NCBI RefSeq assembly: GCF_024199905.1
Contig: NZ_JANAFB010000003.1
Location: forward strand, 98,317 to 162,316
Reading direction: 5' to 3'
DNA length: 64,000 nt
Source of the DNA: Rothia santali
GTDB taxonomy: Bacteria; Actinomycetota; Actinomycetes; Actinomycetales; Micrococcaceae
The notes under the pieces were generated by a model. The model was not told the origin of the DNA. It saw only the letters and a program-made list of their open reading frames with translations, and searched no databases. A program made the position numbers and the translations under genes. Below, in pieces: positions 1 through 12,066 of this stretch; positions within the stretch are counted from its first letter, which is position 1, and each line of letters starts with the position of its first letter.

Positions 1-167
1 AGGATCTTCTCGACCGGCATGTTGTGCGGCACGATCTCGGAGTAGACGTTGGCGTCGCGCACGCGCCGCGCGATGAGCTGGGCGTACTGCGCGCCGAAGT
101 CGACGACGAGTACCGGTCGGTCCTCCAGCTCGGTGGAGACCGGGTCAACGGTGTGGGTCACTGACAT
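1..167 (-). CDS. guaA: GMP synthase (glutamine-hydrolysing), N-terminal part only
   Basis: Only the first ~55 codons are in the window; the gene runs off the left edge. The translation contains [20 protein letters not shown] followed by [11 protein letters not shown], the opening of the class I glutamine amidotransferase domain of GuaA, which converts XMP to GMP. An ATG lies at 167, but GAGGA directly abuts it. The in-frame GTG two codons on (161) has a better 7-nt spacing and may be the true start. A TAGACT -10-like box lies at 222-227. The gene shares a strand and pathway with guaB and guaB3 further right. Confidence 0.9.
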   Translation of the reverse strand, partial: MSVTHTVDPVSTELEDRPVLVVDFGAQYAQLIARRVRDANVYSEIVPHNMPVEKI

Positions 168-266
168 TCCTCGGGGTTGGTGAGCAGAGGGGTGAGGTGC
201 GCCCGGGGGCGGAACTGCACCAGTCTAGGATACTCCCCCGCGCCGGGAGGAATCAGGCCCCCTGCG

Positions 267-830
267 CTAGTACCGCTTGGCGGAGGTGGGGTTCTCCCGC
301 AGCTGCGAGAGGGTCTCCCGGTGGATGCGCCGCTCGACGATGAAGGAGAGGAAGGGCACGACGCCGCCCAGCGCCATCACGATGAACTGCGGGAAGGGCC
401 AGCGCATCAGGAACCAGACGCGGAAGCAGGCGACGAGGTAGACCACGTAGAACCAGCCGTGGATGATCAGCACCCACGTGGAGAGGTTCAGCCCGCCCAC
501 GAGGTTGCCGGTCTCCAGGTTGAGCCAGCCGACCGGGACCGTCGCGCCCGTGGCGGCGTCGCGGCCGCCGGCGATGAGGTCGTGGCCGAAGACGTAGCGG
601 GAGATCATCTCCGCGACCAGCAGCAGCAGGAACGTCCCGGAGATCCAGGCGCAGTACTTGTAGAAGGTCAGCGAGCCCCGGATCTGCGACGGGGTGCCGG
701 CGAACTTCCGGCGCGCGATGCGCACGTGGGACGCCTTCTGCGGGCTCGCGTCCGCGGGGAGCGGCACCTTCTTGCCGTCGGTGCGCTCCACGGGGCGCGG
801 GGTCCCCTGGGGGCCGGTGTTCTCGGACAC
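267..830 (-). CDS. DUF3817 family integral membrane protein
   Basis: A 187-residue protein of unknown function. A charged N-terminus of ~55 residues, including a basic stretch (RIARRKFAGTP), precedes about three hydrophobic helices near residues 60-82, 108-130 and 140-160. The layout and helix motifs (FYKYCAWISGTFLLLLV; HGWFYVVYLVACFRVWF) match the actinobacterial DUF3817 family, often found near guaA. It starts with GTG, with GGAAG about 10 nt upstream, and lies 7 nt after the SURF1 gene, so the two are probably cotranscribed. The name is family-level only. Confidence 0.8.
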   Translation of the reverse strand: MSENTGPQGTPRPVERTDGKKVPLPADASPQKASHVRIARRKFAGTPSQIRGSLTFYKYCAWISGTFLLLLVAEMISRYVFGHDLIAGGRDAATGATVPVGWLNLETGNLVGGLNLSTWVLIIHGWFYVVYLVACFRVWFLMRWPFPQFIVMALGGVVPFLSFIVERRIHRETLSQLRENPTSAKRY

Positions 831-837
831 GGTGCGG

Positions 838-1929
838 TCACTTCCGTTCTGGGGTCGGTGGCTGCTCGGAGCGCGCCTGGGCGGTGTCGGCCGGCGGGAT
901 GGGGCCGGCCGGGCCGGACGGGTCCGGCTCGTCGAAGTAGAAGTACTGGGCGGCGTCGGCGTCGTAGTAGAAGTACCGCCCCGTCTCCTCCTCGTAGAAG
1001 AAGCGGCCCTCGCGGGCGGGGAGGAACTCGTAGAACCTCTCCGGGTCGACCCGGCGCTGGTGCGCGTCGGCCAGCATCCGCCACCAGAGGTACAGGGCGA
1101 AGCCGGCGAAGACGACCCACTCGATCGCGTAGAAGACGTTCAGCCAGTCCAGCGAGTCGTCGGTCACCTGGTCGGTCCGGATGACCTCGAGGCCGTCCGC
1201 GGGGGCGGCCAGGGCGGCGGCGTCGGTCAGGCGGCCCTCGGCGTCGAGGGGCAGCGGGGAGCCCGCGGGGACCTCGGCGTTGGCGGTGACCAGGCCCGAG
1301 TACAGGGGCGCGTCCCACACGTTGGTCAGCTGCGCGGTGGCGGCGGCGCCCAGCACGGTCCCGGGGCCGGCGGCGTCGGTGGCCTCGTCCACGAGGTCGC
1401 TGGCCACGGGTGCCTCGTTGGCGATCAGCCGGCCGGCGAGGGTGACGTCCCCGGCGGGCTCGTCGTAGGCGGCCGCGGACCCCGGGTCGGTCACGAACCC
1501 CCGGGCGACGCCGACCGAGTAGACGGCCTCGGGGTCCTCGATCCCGGACTCCACGGGAGCCACCGGCGCCTGGACGTCCGGGACGAACCGGGTCACGACC
1601 CAGTAGCCGGGCACGCCGTCGTTGACCCGGTTGGCCACCAGCACGGTGCTGTCCGGGACGTAGGTGCCGGTGGTCTCGACCATGGAGTCCGCCTGGGAGG
1701 CGAAGACCGGCTCGAGCGCGCGGACCGTGTCCTCCAGGGGCTCCACGACCTCCTTGGCGGGGTCCTCGTGGATCTGCCCCGAGGACGCCGAGCCCAGCTG
1801 CCACTGGCTCAGCAGCATGAAGCCGGTGGCCAGCAGCAGGGCGAACAGGAGTCCGGCCAGCCAGCGCGGGGTCAGGGCGAGTTTGAGCACGTCTTCCAGC
1901 GTATCGAACCAACCTGGGAGAGCGCTCAT
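838..1929 (-). CDS. SURF1 family protein (cytochrome c oxidase assembly)
   Basis: About 363 residues with the SURF1 plan: one membrane helix near the N-terminus (~23-42), a large extracytoplasmic domain and a second helix near the end (~263-284). SURF1 proteins help insert heme into aa3-type oxidase. After the second helix comes an unusual cytoplasmic tail of ~70 residues with a Phe/Tyr-dense stretch (RFFYEEETGRYFYYD, then AAQYFYFDEP). I chose the ATG at 1929. A longer reading to 1968 would add 13 unlikely residues next to a tandem repeat. The stop is 7 nt before the DUF3817 gene. Confidence 0.82.
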   Translation of the reverse strand: MSALPGWFDTLEDVLKLALTPRWLAGLLFALLLATGFMLLSQWQLGSASSGQIHEDPAKEVVEPLEDTVRALEPVFASQADSMVETTGTYVPDSTVLVANRVNDGVPGYWVVTRFVPDVQAPVAPVESGIEDPEAVYSVGVARGFVTDPGSAAAYDEPAGDVTLAGRLIANEAPVASDLVDEATDAAGPGTVLGAAATAQLTNVWDAPLYSGLVTANAEVPAGSPLPLDAEGRLTDAAALAAPADGLEVIRTDQVTDDSLDWLNVFYAIEWVVFAGFALYLWWRMLADAHQRRVDPERFYEFLPAREGRFFYEEETGRYFYYDADAAQYFYFDEPDPSGPAGPIPPADTAQARSEQPPTPERK

Positions 1930-1979
1930 CGCGCCCGTGGCCGAGTCGCACGGGACCGCGGATCGCACCGGCCCGGGGC

Positions 1980-2051
1980 GATCCGCGGTCCGGACGCCGG
2001 GGCGATCTGCGGTCCGGACGCCGGGGCGATCCGCGGTCCGGACGCCGGGGC
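1980..2051. repeat. 24-bp tandem repeat, 3 copies
   Basis: Three head-to-tail copies (1980-2003, 2004-2027, 2028-2051) of a unit starting GATCCGCGGTCCGGACG; the second differs by one base. It fills most of the gap between guaB3 and the SURF1 gene. The unit length is divisible by three, but no supported gene uses it. The copies contain GGTCCGGACGCCGG dyads that could form hairpins in the guaB3-to-SURF1 transcript. Confidence 0.9.
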
Positions 2052-2083
2052 GAGGCGGGCCCGGGGCCCCGGCCGCCCCCGCC

Positions 2084-3211
2084 TCAGGAGCGCTGGGTGA
2101 TGACGACCTCGGAGCGCTGGAACTCCTTGAGCGTGGAGTACCCGGTGGTCGCCATGGCCCGGCGCAGCGCGCCCACCAGGTTGGAGGTCCCGTCCACGTG
2201 GTTGGACGGGCCGTTGAGCACCGTCTCCAGCGTCCCGACCTGGCTCATCTGCGTGCGGGCGCCGCGCGGGTACTCGTGGTGGTGGGCCTCGGGGCCCCAG
2301 TGGTAGCCGCGGCCCGGCGCGTCCGTGGCGCGGGCCAGCGGGGCGCCGATCATCACGGCGTCGGCCCCCATGGCCATGGCCTTGACCATGTCGCCGGAGA
2401 CGCCCAGGCCGCCGTCGGCGATCACGTGGACGTAGCGGCCGCCCGACTCGTCGAGGTAGTCGCGGCGGGCCGCGGCGACGTCGGAGATGGCCGAGGCCAT
2501 CGCGGCGTGGATGCCCAGCGCGCGGCGGGTGGTCGACGTCGCGCCCCCGCCGAAGCCGACCAGCACGCCTGCCGCGCCGGTGCGCATGAGGTGCAGGGCC
2601 GGGGTGTAGCCGGCCGCGCCGCCCACGATCACCGGCACGTCGAGCTCGTAGATGAACTCCTTGAGGTCCAGCGGCTCCTGGTTCTGCGAGACGTGCTCGG
2701 CCGAGACCGTGGTCCCGCGGATCACGAACAGGTCCACCCCGGCGTTGACCACGGCCCGGGAGAACTCCTGGGTGCGCTGCGGGGTCAGGGACCCGGCCAC
2801 GACGACGCCGGCCTCCCGGATCTCCGCGAGCCGCGCGGTGATCAGCTCCGCCTTGATGGGCTCGGCGTAGATCTCCTGCATGCGCGAGGTCACCCGCGGC
2901 ATGTCGTCGCCGGGCAGCAGCGAGATCTCGTCGAGGTAGGGCTGCGGGTCCTCGTAGCGGGTCCACAGGCCCTCGAGGTTCAGCACGCCCAGGCCGCCCA
3001 GGCGGCCCAGCTCGATCGCCGAGGCCGGGGACATCACGGAGTCCATCGGCGCGCCGACGATCGGCGTCGGGAAGGTGAAGGCGTCGATCTGCCAGTCGGT
3101 CGAGACGTCGCGGGGGTCCCGGGTGCGGCGGGCCGGGACCAGGGCGATGTCGTCGAGCGAGTAGGTGCGGCGGGCCCGCTTGGAGCGACCGATTTCGATG
3201 TCGTAACTCAC
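2084..3211 (-). CDS. guaB3: GuaB3-type IMP dehydrogenase-related protein
   Basis: A 375-residue IMPDH/GMP reductase-family TIM barrel with no CBS domains, as in actinobacterial GuaB3, and next to guaB as in mycobacteria. The flavin/nucleotide-site glycines are kept (VIADGGLGVSGDMVKA, DAVMIGAPLA). In the catalytic loop the IMPDH cysteine is replaced: GGGATSTTR aligns with GPGSICTTR of the neighbouring GuaB, giving Ser226 where GuaB has Cys317. Normal IMPDH chemistry is therefore doubtful and the real reaction is unknown. It starts with GTG after AAAGGAA and lies 37 nt downstream of guaB, probably in the same transcript. Confidence 0.88.
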   Translation of the reverse strand: MSYDIEIGRSKRARRTYSLDDIALVPARRTRDPRDVSTDWQIDAFTFPTPIVGAPMDSVMSPASAIELGRLGGLGVLNLEGLWTRYEDPQPYLDEISLLPGDDMPRVTSRMQEIYAEPIKAELITARLAEIREAGVVVAGSLTPQRTQEFSRAVVNAGVDLFVIRGTTVSAEHVSQNQEPLDLKEFIYELDVPVIVGGAAGYTPALHLMRTGAAGVLVGFGGGATSTTRRALGIHAAMASAISDVAAARRDYLDESGGRYVHVIADGGLGVSGDMVKAMAMGADAVMIGAPLARATDAPGRGYHWGPEAHHHEYPRGARTQMSQVGTLETVLNGPSNHVDGTSNLVGALRRAMATTGYSTLKEFQRSEVVITQRS

Positions 3212-3248
3212 GTGTTCCTTTCGCGGGCCGGGGAGGCCCGGGTGCGGA

Positions 3249-4781
<1,533 letters not shown>

Positions 4782-4882
4782 TCACGTTGCGCGTGCCTCA
4801 CTCCGCGGCGCGCGGCGCGGCGGCTCGACGGCGGCGGGGCCGGGACGCGGCGGGGCGAGGGGAGGTGGGCTTGTCGTAGTTC

Positions 4883-4888
4883 ATCATA
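4883..4888 (-). promoter_or_regulatory. possible -10 box upstream of guaB
   Basis: TATGAT on the minus strand, about 117 nt before the guaB start, in a locally AT-richer stretch of a very GC-rich gap. No good -35 box is visible 16-18 nt further up, so this is a weak call. Confidence 0.3.
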
Positions 4889-4992
4889 AACGCGCCGGAG
4901 CGCTCATTTCTTCCCCCGGTGCTTCTCCACGGGGCGGGGCACGGCCCCGGGAGGCGGCCTGGCCGGCCGGGTCACGACCCGGGGGGCCCGGG

Positions 4993-7410
4993 TCACGACC
5001 CCGGCGGCCCGGCCGGGCCCCGGCTACGGGACGGCGGCCGGGTCCGGCGCCGCGGCGCGCCGGGCAGCGTCTCGCCCGGCGTCCACGCGGCGTCGCCCTC
5101 GCCCGGGGCGGAGCCGTCCTCGCCGGACGCGGCCCCGGCGGCCCCCTCCTCCGCCGCCTGGTCCCCGGCCTGCTGGTCCCCGGTGCCGAGGTCGGGGACG
5201 GCGTCGTCGGGGTAGATCGGCTGGCCGAGCTCGTCGTAGCCGATCGGCTCGGGGTCCGCCGGGGGCTCGCCGAAGCCGCGGGCGCCGTCGGCCTCCCGCC
5301 ACTGCGGGTCCACCAGGGCGTCGCCGAAGCGCTGGTCGAAGAAGACCCGGGTGGAGCGGACGAAGGTGGCCGTGAGGTGGTTGTCGTCGATGTAGGTGTA
5401 GACGTTGCCCACCGCGGGCGGGCACGCGCCGTCGGGGCAGATCAGGTCGTTCATGTCCATCGAGCCGTACCCGGGGATCTCGTCCCGCCAGGCGAGCGTG
5501 GGATCCGGGGTATAGGCGGAGACGTGATCGAAGGCGCAGTCGTCGAAGGAGCCGTCCTCCTCGCAGTCCCAGTGGGACTCCGCGAACCGGGGGTTGTCCC
5601 GGATCCCGACGACGTTGACCCCGCGGGCGGTCCAGTCCCGGACCTGCTCCTCGGTGCCGTCGCGGATGATCTCGGCCACGCCGTCGTAGGTGGACTGCGT
5701 GGACTGGATGACCAGCGTGTCCGGGTCCCGCTCGTCGATGAACGACTCCGCGTTGGCCAGCCAGTCCTGGCACTCCGCGGCGAACGCGTTGTCCTCGGTC
5801 GTGGTGAAGAAGCAGCCCGGGTGCCGGACGAAGGTCAGGTCCCAGTTCTCCGCCTCGGCCGTCTGGCGCAGCGCGGACATCCACTGCTCGGTGTGGCTGT
5901 TGCCCACGGCCACGACCGTCCGCTCCGGCTCGGGGTTGTCCACCACGTGGTAGCACTGGTCGCCGACCAGCCCGTGCAGGTCGACGTCCGGCTCGTCCGA
6001 GCACCAGCTGCCCAGGCCGCCGTCCTGCCACGACCAGTCGTCGGCGCGGTCCAGCACGGTGGGGATCAGGCCCGGGTCGGGGTCCCCGACGTAGGTGTAC
6101 CCGGGGTCGAGGATCTCGGCCCCGGGGTTGTTCTTCCAGGCGTTGGCCTGGATCTGGTGGTTGACGTAGACGATCCGGCCCTGCCAGGCCCCGACCGCGC
6201 CGAGGCCCACCGCGAGGCAGCCGACGACCACGAGCGCGGAGCGCCACCGCTTGGCCTCGGACCACTTCCACTTGCGCAGCGGCGTGTCCACCCACCGGGT
6301 CAGCAGCACCGAGCCCGCGAGCGCGACGCCGAGGATCCCGACGCCGGCGAAGAAGTCGGCCTTCTCCCGCCCGACGAAGTCGAGGTAGATGACCAGCAGC
6401 GGCCAGTGCAGCAGGTACAGGGCGTAGGAGTACGCACCGAGGGAGACCAGGGGCTTCCAGGACAGGATGCGGTCGGCGCCCCAGCGGGTCCCGGTCTGGC
6501 CCGCGACGATCACCAGGCTCGCGGCGAGGGTCGGCCAGAGCGCGATGTAGCCGGGGAACGCGCCCTCGACGTCGAGCACCGCCCCGCAGATCAGGATCGC
6601 CACGACCCCGACCCAGGTCATGATCCCCCGGAACCCGCCGGGCAGCTTGATCCACGGCAGCACGATGGCCACCAGCGAGCCCAGGGCGAACTCCCACAGG
6701 CGCGTGAAGGTGTTGAAGTACGCCTCCTGCTGGTTGGCCGCGGTCTCCACGACCGAGTACGTCAGCGAGGCCACGAACACGCAGCCGAAGACCAGGGCGA
6801 GCGTGGCCCGCACCGGCAGCCGCAGCACCTTGGCGACGATCCCGCCGAGCGCGAAGAGCAGGGGCCAGACGAGGAAGATCTGCCCCTGGATGGACAGCGA
6901 CCAGAAGTGCCGCAGGGGCGAGGCCGCGCTGGTGTCGGCCGCGTAGTAGTCCACCGCGTTGGCGATCGAGTACCAGTTGTCCCAGTAGGTCACCACCGAG
7001 ACGGCCTCCTGCATCGTCGGCAGCCAGCGCTCGGCGCCGAGGAAGAGGCGGGTGGCGATCAGCACGCCCACGACCGTGAGGATCGCCAGCGGCAGGATCC
7101 GCTTGAAGACGTGCACCCAGTACGTGCTCAGCTCGCGCCAGCGGATGGGCGTCCCGCGCTCGAGCTTGCCGGTGAAGGACAGCGTCATGAGGAAGGCGGA
7201 GATGAACAGGAAGACGTCGACGCCGCCGGAGACCCGGCCGAACCAGATGTGGTAGGCGGCGACCAGCAGCACCGCCATCGCCCGCAGCCCCTGGATCTCC
7301 GGGCGGAAGGCGCGCTTGGGCTTGGCCGGGGAGGCGGTCGCCGTCGATCGCGCGGCCCAGGGCGCCTCCCCCTGTCCGATCGGCGCGCCGCGGTCGTTGG
7401 TCTGTGTCAT
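4993..7410 (-). CDS. AT3-SGNH membrane O-acyltransferase (copy 1)
   Basis: An 805-residue OafA/YrhL-like protein. Residues ~35-410 form an acyltransferase-3 membrane domain with about ten helices, opening FRPEIQGLRAMAVLLVAAYH with the conserved Arg and His54. After a helix near 415 comes an extracytoplasmic SGNH esterase-like domain: GNSH at 503-506 and the DDNH acid/base motif at 675-678. The last ~110 residues are an acidic Ala/Gly/Pro-rich tail. Such proteins pass acetyl groups across the membrane onto cell-envelope glycans; the acceptor is unknown. A close paralogue lies just upstream on the same strand. Confidence 0.9.
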   Translation of the reverse strand: MTQTNDRGAPIGQGEAPWAARSTATASPAKPKRAFRPEIQGLRAMAVLLVAAYHIWFGRVSGGVDVFLFISAFLMTLSFTGKLERGTPIRWRELSTYWVHVFKRILPLAILTVVGVLIATRLFLGAERWLPTMQEAVSVVTYWDNWYSIANAVDYYAADTSAASPLRHFWSLSIQGQIFLVWPLLFALGGIVAKVLRLPVRATLALVFGCVFVASLTYSVVETAANQQEAYFNTFTRLWEFALGSLVAIVLPWIKLPGGFRGIMTWVGVVAILICGAVLDVEGAFPGYIALWPTLAASLVIVAGQTGTRWGADRILSWKPLVSLGAYSYALYLLHWPLLVIYLDFVGREKADFFAGVGILGVALAGSVLLTRWVDTPLRKWKWSEAKRWRSALVVVGCLAVGLGAVGAWQGRIVYVNHQIQANAWKNNPGAEILDPGYTYVGDPDPGLIPTVLDRADDWSWQDGGLGSWCSDEPDVDLHGLVGDQCYHVVDNPEPERTVVAVGNSHTEQWMSALRQTAEAENWDLTFVRHPGCFFTTTEDNAFAAECQDWLANAESFIDERDPDTLVIQSTQSTYDGVAEIIRDGTEEQVRDWTARGVNVVGIRDNPRFAESHWDCEEDGSFDDCAFDHVSAYTPDPTLAWRDEIPGYGSMDMNDLICPDGACPPAVGNVYTYIDDNHLTATFVRSTRVFFDQRFGDALVDPQWREADGARGFGEPPADPEPIGYDELGQPIYPDDAVPDLGTGDQQAGDQAAEEGAAGAASGEDGSAPGEGDAAWTPGETLPGAPRRRTRPPSRSRGPAGPPGS

Positions 7411-7480
7411 CTATCGATCCTGTACGTGGTGTGGTGGCCGGCGGCAGCGTGGTCCTGCCCCGGTCCGGACGGGCGGGCGT

Positions 7481-9574
7481 TCAGCGTCGCGAGGACTCCG
7501 CCTGCCGGAGCGCGTCGTCGAGCCGCGCGTCGAAGAACTCCTGCGTCGACCTGACGAAGGTGGCGGTCAGGTGATTGTCGTCCACGAAGGTGTAGACGTT
7601 GCCGACCGTGGGCGAGCATACCCCCTCCGGGCAGACGAGGTCGTTCATCTCCATCGTCCCGAAGCCGGGGGTCCGCGGCCCGACCCACTCGTCGAGCGGG
7701 TTGGCGGCCTCCAGCATTGGGGAGGTGTAGTCACAATCACCCCCGAGCCGCTGGCACTCCTCGTGCGAGACCTCGAAGCGCGGGTTGTCCCGGAACGCCA
7801 CGACGTCGCTGCCGGCGGCGGTCACCTTCCGGACCATCTCCTCGGTCCCGGGGCGGACGTACTCCCCCTCCGCGCGGTCCTTCTCGAACGTGGAGGCGGT
7901 CCCCTGCAGGAAGACGACGTCGGCGCCGTAGTCCAGGACGAATCGCTCGGCGCGGGGCACCCAGTCGGCGCACGCGGCGTCGAACGCGTTGTCCTCCGGC
8001 GTGGTGAAGTGGCAGCCGTGGCGGATGACGACGACGAGGTCCCAGCCCCGCTCCTCGGCGGTCCGGGTCAGCGCGGTCAGCCACTGCTCGGTGTGGCTGT
8101 TGCCCACGGCCAGCACGCGCTGGGTCGGCTCGGCGTTGGGGACCGGATGGGCGCAGACGCCCTCCTCCATCCCGTAGGTCTCGATGCCCTCCTCCGAGCA
8201 CGGGCGGGTCTCGGTGAACAGGTCCGTGGCGCGGGCCGGGGCGTAGGGCAGGCTGACCCCGGTGGTCTCCGCCTCGGTCGTGGCGGCGGCGCCGGGGTCC
8301 TGCGATGCGGCGCCGGGGTTCTGCGACGCGGCGTTCTGGGTCACGTAGGCGCCGGTCATGTACGCGATCCGCCCCTGCCAGGCGCCGACCGCGCCCAGCA
8401 CGAGGACGCCGCAGGCGCCGCAGACCGCGAGCGCGCGCCGTCGGCTGGCCGCGGGCCAGGCCCAGCCGCGCAGCGGCGCGTCGACGTGCCGGGTGAGGAG
8501 GATCGAGAGCAGGATCGAGACCGCGATGATCGCCAGGCCCGCGACCGGCCCGGCCCGCTCCCCGCCGTCGAAGACGAGGTAGAAGACCAGGATCGGCCAG
8601 TGCACGAGGTACAGGGCGTAGGCCCGCCCGCCCAGGTAGACCATCGGCCGGGAGGCGAGGAGGCGGTCGACGCCGTACCGGCTCCCGGTGTCCCCGGCGA
8701 CGATCACCAGCGCCGCGGCGAGGGTCGGCAGGAGCGCCGCGTAGCCGGGGAACGCGCCCTCGACCTCCACGACGACGCCGCACAGCACGATCGCGATGAC
8801 GCCCAGCCACCCCAGCGCCACCCGCAGCCGCGCGGACAGCCGGAGCGAGGGCAGCGCGAGCGCCACGAGCGAACCCAGGGCGAACTCCCACAGGCGGGCG
8901 AAGGTGTTGAAGTAGGCGGCCTGCTGGTTCGCCGCGGTGAACCAGACCGAGAAGGCCAGCGAGCCGGCGAGGACGATCCCGAAGAGCAGGGCGAGGGCCG
9001 GGCGGACGCCCCAGCCGCGGCGTCGGGCCCAGAGCCCGCCCAGGGCGATGAGCACGGGCCAGAGGAGGAAGACCTGGCCCTGCATGGACAGCGACCAGAA
9101 GTGCCGCAGCGGCGAGGCGAGGGAGGCGTCGGTGGCGTAGTAGTCGACGTGGTGCGCCGCGGAGAACCAGTTGGAGGCGTACGTGACGACCGCGAGGGAC
9201 TCCCCCATGATCTCGTGCCACCGGCCCGCGGGGTACCAGAGCCGGGTCGCCAGCAGGACGCCGAGCACGGTCAGCACCGCGAGCGGCAGGATCCGCTTGA
9301 ACACGTGGGTCCAGTACCCGCTGATCTGGCGGATCCCCAGCGGCTTGCCGGCCTCGAGCTTGCGGGCGAAGCTGCCCGTGAGGAGGAAGGCCGAGATGAG
9401 CAGGAACACGTCGACGCCGCCGGAGACCCGGCCGAGCCAGATGTGGAAGACCACCACGAGCAGGATCGCCACGGTGCGCAGGCCGTCGACCTCCGGGCGG
9501 TAGCGGCGCTGCCCGTCGTGCTGCTCGGGAGCCGCCGGCGCGGAGGGGGCCGGGTGCGTGGTGGAGGATCGCAT
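7481..9574 (-). CDS. AT3-SGNH membrane O-acyltransferase (copy 2)
   Basis: A paralogue of the next gene (7410-4993) with the same plan: AT3 domain opening YRPEVDGLRTVAILLVVVFH, about ten helices, then an SGNH domain with GNSH at 491-494 and DDNH at 665-668. Long blocks are shared (HFWSLSMQGQVFLLWP here, HFWSLSIQGQIFLVWP in copy 1). The frame stays open 102 codons further upstream, but that part is a Pro/Arg-rich translation of GC-rich spacer. I therefore place the start at ATG 9574, giving 697 residues. It ends without the long acidic tail of copy 1, 70 nt before that gene. Confidence 0.88.
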   Translation of the reverse strand: MRSSTTHPAPSAPAAPEQHDGQRRYRPEVDGLRTVAILLVVVFHIWLGRVSGGVDVFLLISAFLLTGSFARKLEAGKPLGIRQISGYWTHVFKRILPLAVLTVLGVLLATRLWYPAGRWHEIMGESLAVVTYASNWFSAAHHVDYYATDASLASPLRHFWSLSMQGQVFLLWPVLIALGGLWARRRGWGVRPALALLFGIVLAGSLAFSVWFTAANQQAAYFNTFARLWEFALGSLVALALPSLRLSARLRVALGWLGVIAIVLCGVVVEVEGAFPGYAALLPTLAAALVIVAGDTGSRYGVDRLLASRPMVYLGGRAYALYLVHWPILVFYLVFDGGERAGPVAGLAIIAVSILLSILLTRHVDAPLRGWAWPAASRRRALAVCGACGVLVLGAVGAWQGRIAYMTGAYVTQNAASQNPGAASQDPGAAATTEAETTGVSLPYAPARATDLFTETRPCSEEGIETYGMEEGVCAHPVPNAEPTQRVLAVGNSHTEQWLTALTRTAEERGWDLVVVIRHGCHFTTPEDNAFDAACADWVPRAERFVLDYGADVVFLQGTASTFEKDRAEGEYVRPGTEEMVRKVTAAGSDVVAFRDNPRFEVSHEECQRLGGDCDYTSPMLEAANPLDEWVGPRTPGFGTMEMNDLVCPEGVCSPTVGNVYTFVDDNHLTATFVRSTQEFFDARLDDALRQAESSRR

Positions 9575-9957
9575 GCGTGGTGGTGGCCGCGCCGGTCGCG
9601 GAGCGCGGCGGTGACGGCTCCGGGATCCGGGCCTCGCGGGCGTGCGGGCGGCCGGGAGTTCCCTTCTGCTCGGCCGGAAGCGGGGCGCCGGGCGGGACGC
9701 GGGGTCCGGTGCGCGGCGGTCGGGCGCGCGGGCGACCGGCTTCGGGCTGACGGGCGGTTTCACCTGCGCTGGCGGCGGCGCCGGGGCAGGGGGCCGGAGG
9801 GACGCTCCCGACGACGGGGCTCGCCGACCGTCCTCGATACTACCGGGTCGGGGGGTTCCGGGAAAAGCGACGTGGGTCACCGGAGCACCCGCCCACGCCG
9901 GGCTGACCGGGGACCATGTCCGCCGCGGGGCCGGCCGGGCCTGCGCCCCGGGGACGC
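9575..9957. other. intergenic region between the acyltransferase and groEL
   Basis: About 380 bp with no supported gene. It must hold the promoter and leader of the acyltransferase pair. Frames here are open only because stop codons are rare at this GC; the minus-strand one gives a Pro/Arg-rich, low-complexity peptide. No clear -10/-35 pair was found. Confidence 0.5.
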
Positions 9958-9993
9958 GGAAGGGCCCCGCGACAGCAGTCGCGGGGCCCTTCC
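9958..9993 (-). terminator. intrinsic terminator hairpin after groEL
   Basis: A perfect 16-bp stem (GGAAGGGCCCCGCGAC with its complement) around an AGCA tetraloop, 45 nt past the groEL stop. It lacks a long U tract, as is usual in actinobacteria. Confidence 0.85.
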
Positions 9994-10037
9994 TGCGGAG
10001 CCGAGCCGGCCACTGGGCCGGCGCCTCGGGGAGAGGG

Positions 10038-11675
<1,638 letters not shown>

Positions 11676-11972
11676 CTACTTCTCGACGACGGCCAGCACG
11701 TCGCGGGCGGAGAGCACCAGGAAGTCCTGGCCCGAGTACTTGACCTCGGTCCCGCCGTACTTGGAGTAGATGACGATGTCGCCCTCGGCGACGTCGACGG
11801 GGATGCGGTTGCCCTTCTCGTCCACGCGGCCGGGGCCGACGGCGACGACCTTGCCCTCCTGGGGCTTCTCCTTGGCGGTCTCGGGGATGACCAGGCCGGA
11901 GGCGGTGGTCTGCTCGGCCTCGACGGGCTGAACGACGATGCGGTCTTCGAGGGGCTTGATGGAGACGGACAT
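11676..11972 (-). CDS. groS: 10-kDa co-chaperonin GroES
   Basis: 98 residues, full length for the family, starting [16 protein letters not shown]. The mobile loop is [20 protein letters not shown] (written from Gln19 of the protein as [11 protein letters not shown]), and [14 protein letters not shown] follows later. It forms the lid of the GroEL chamber. It is the first gene of groES-groEL; its leader contains the CIRCE operator. Confidence 0.97.
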   Translation of the reverse strand: MSVSIKPLEDRIVVQPVEAEQTTASGLVIPETAKEKPQEGKVVAVGPGRVDEKGNRIPVDVAEGDIVIYSKYGGTEVKYSGQDFLVLSARDVLAVVEK

Positions 11973-12066
11973 GGGTGACCTTCTTCCGTAGATGGATCAG
12001 TATCAAGGCGTGAGCCGCGGGGGCGTGCCAACCGTCGTCGCGGTGCCGATTGAGCGCCGGGCCCAG

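Noticed and set aside
5377..7554. Long plus-strand open frame opposite the acyltransferase
   Set aside because: It is an antisense shadow: Asp/Val/Arg/Gly-rich, no recognisable motif, and the minus strand encodes a complete AT3-SGNH protein.
9575..9880. N-terminal extension of acyltransferase copy 2 (102 more residues)
   Set aside because: Pro/Arg-rich low-complexity sequence not shared with copy 1; the AT3 domain starts soon after ATG 9574.
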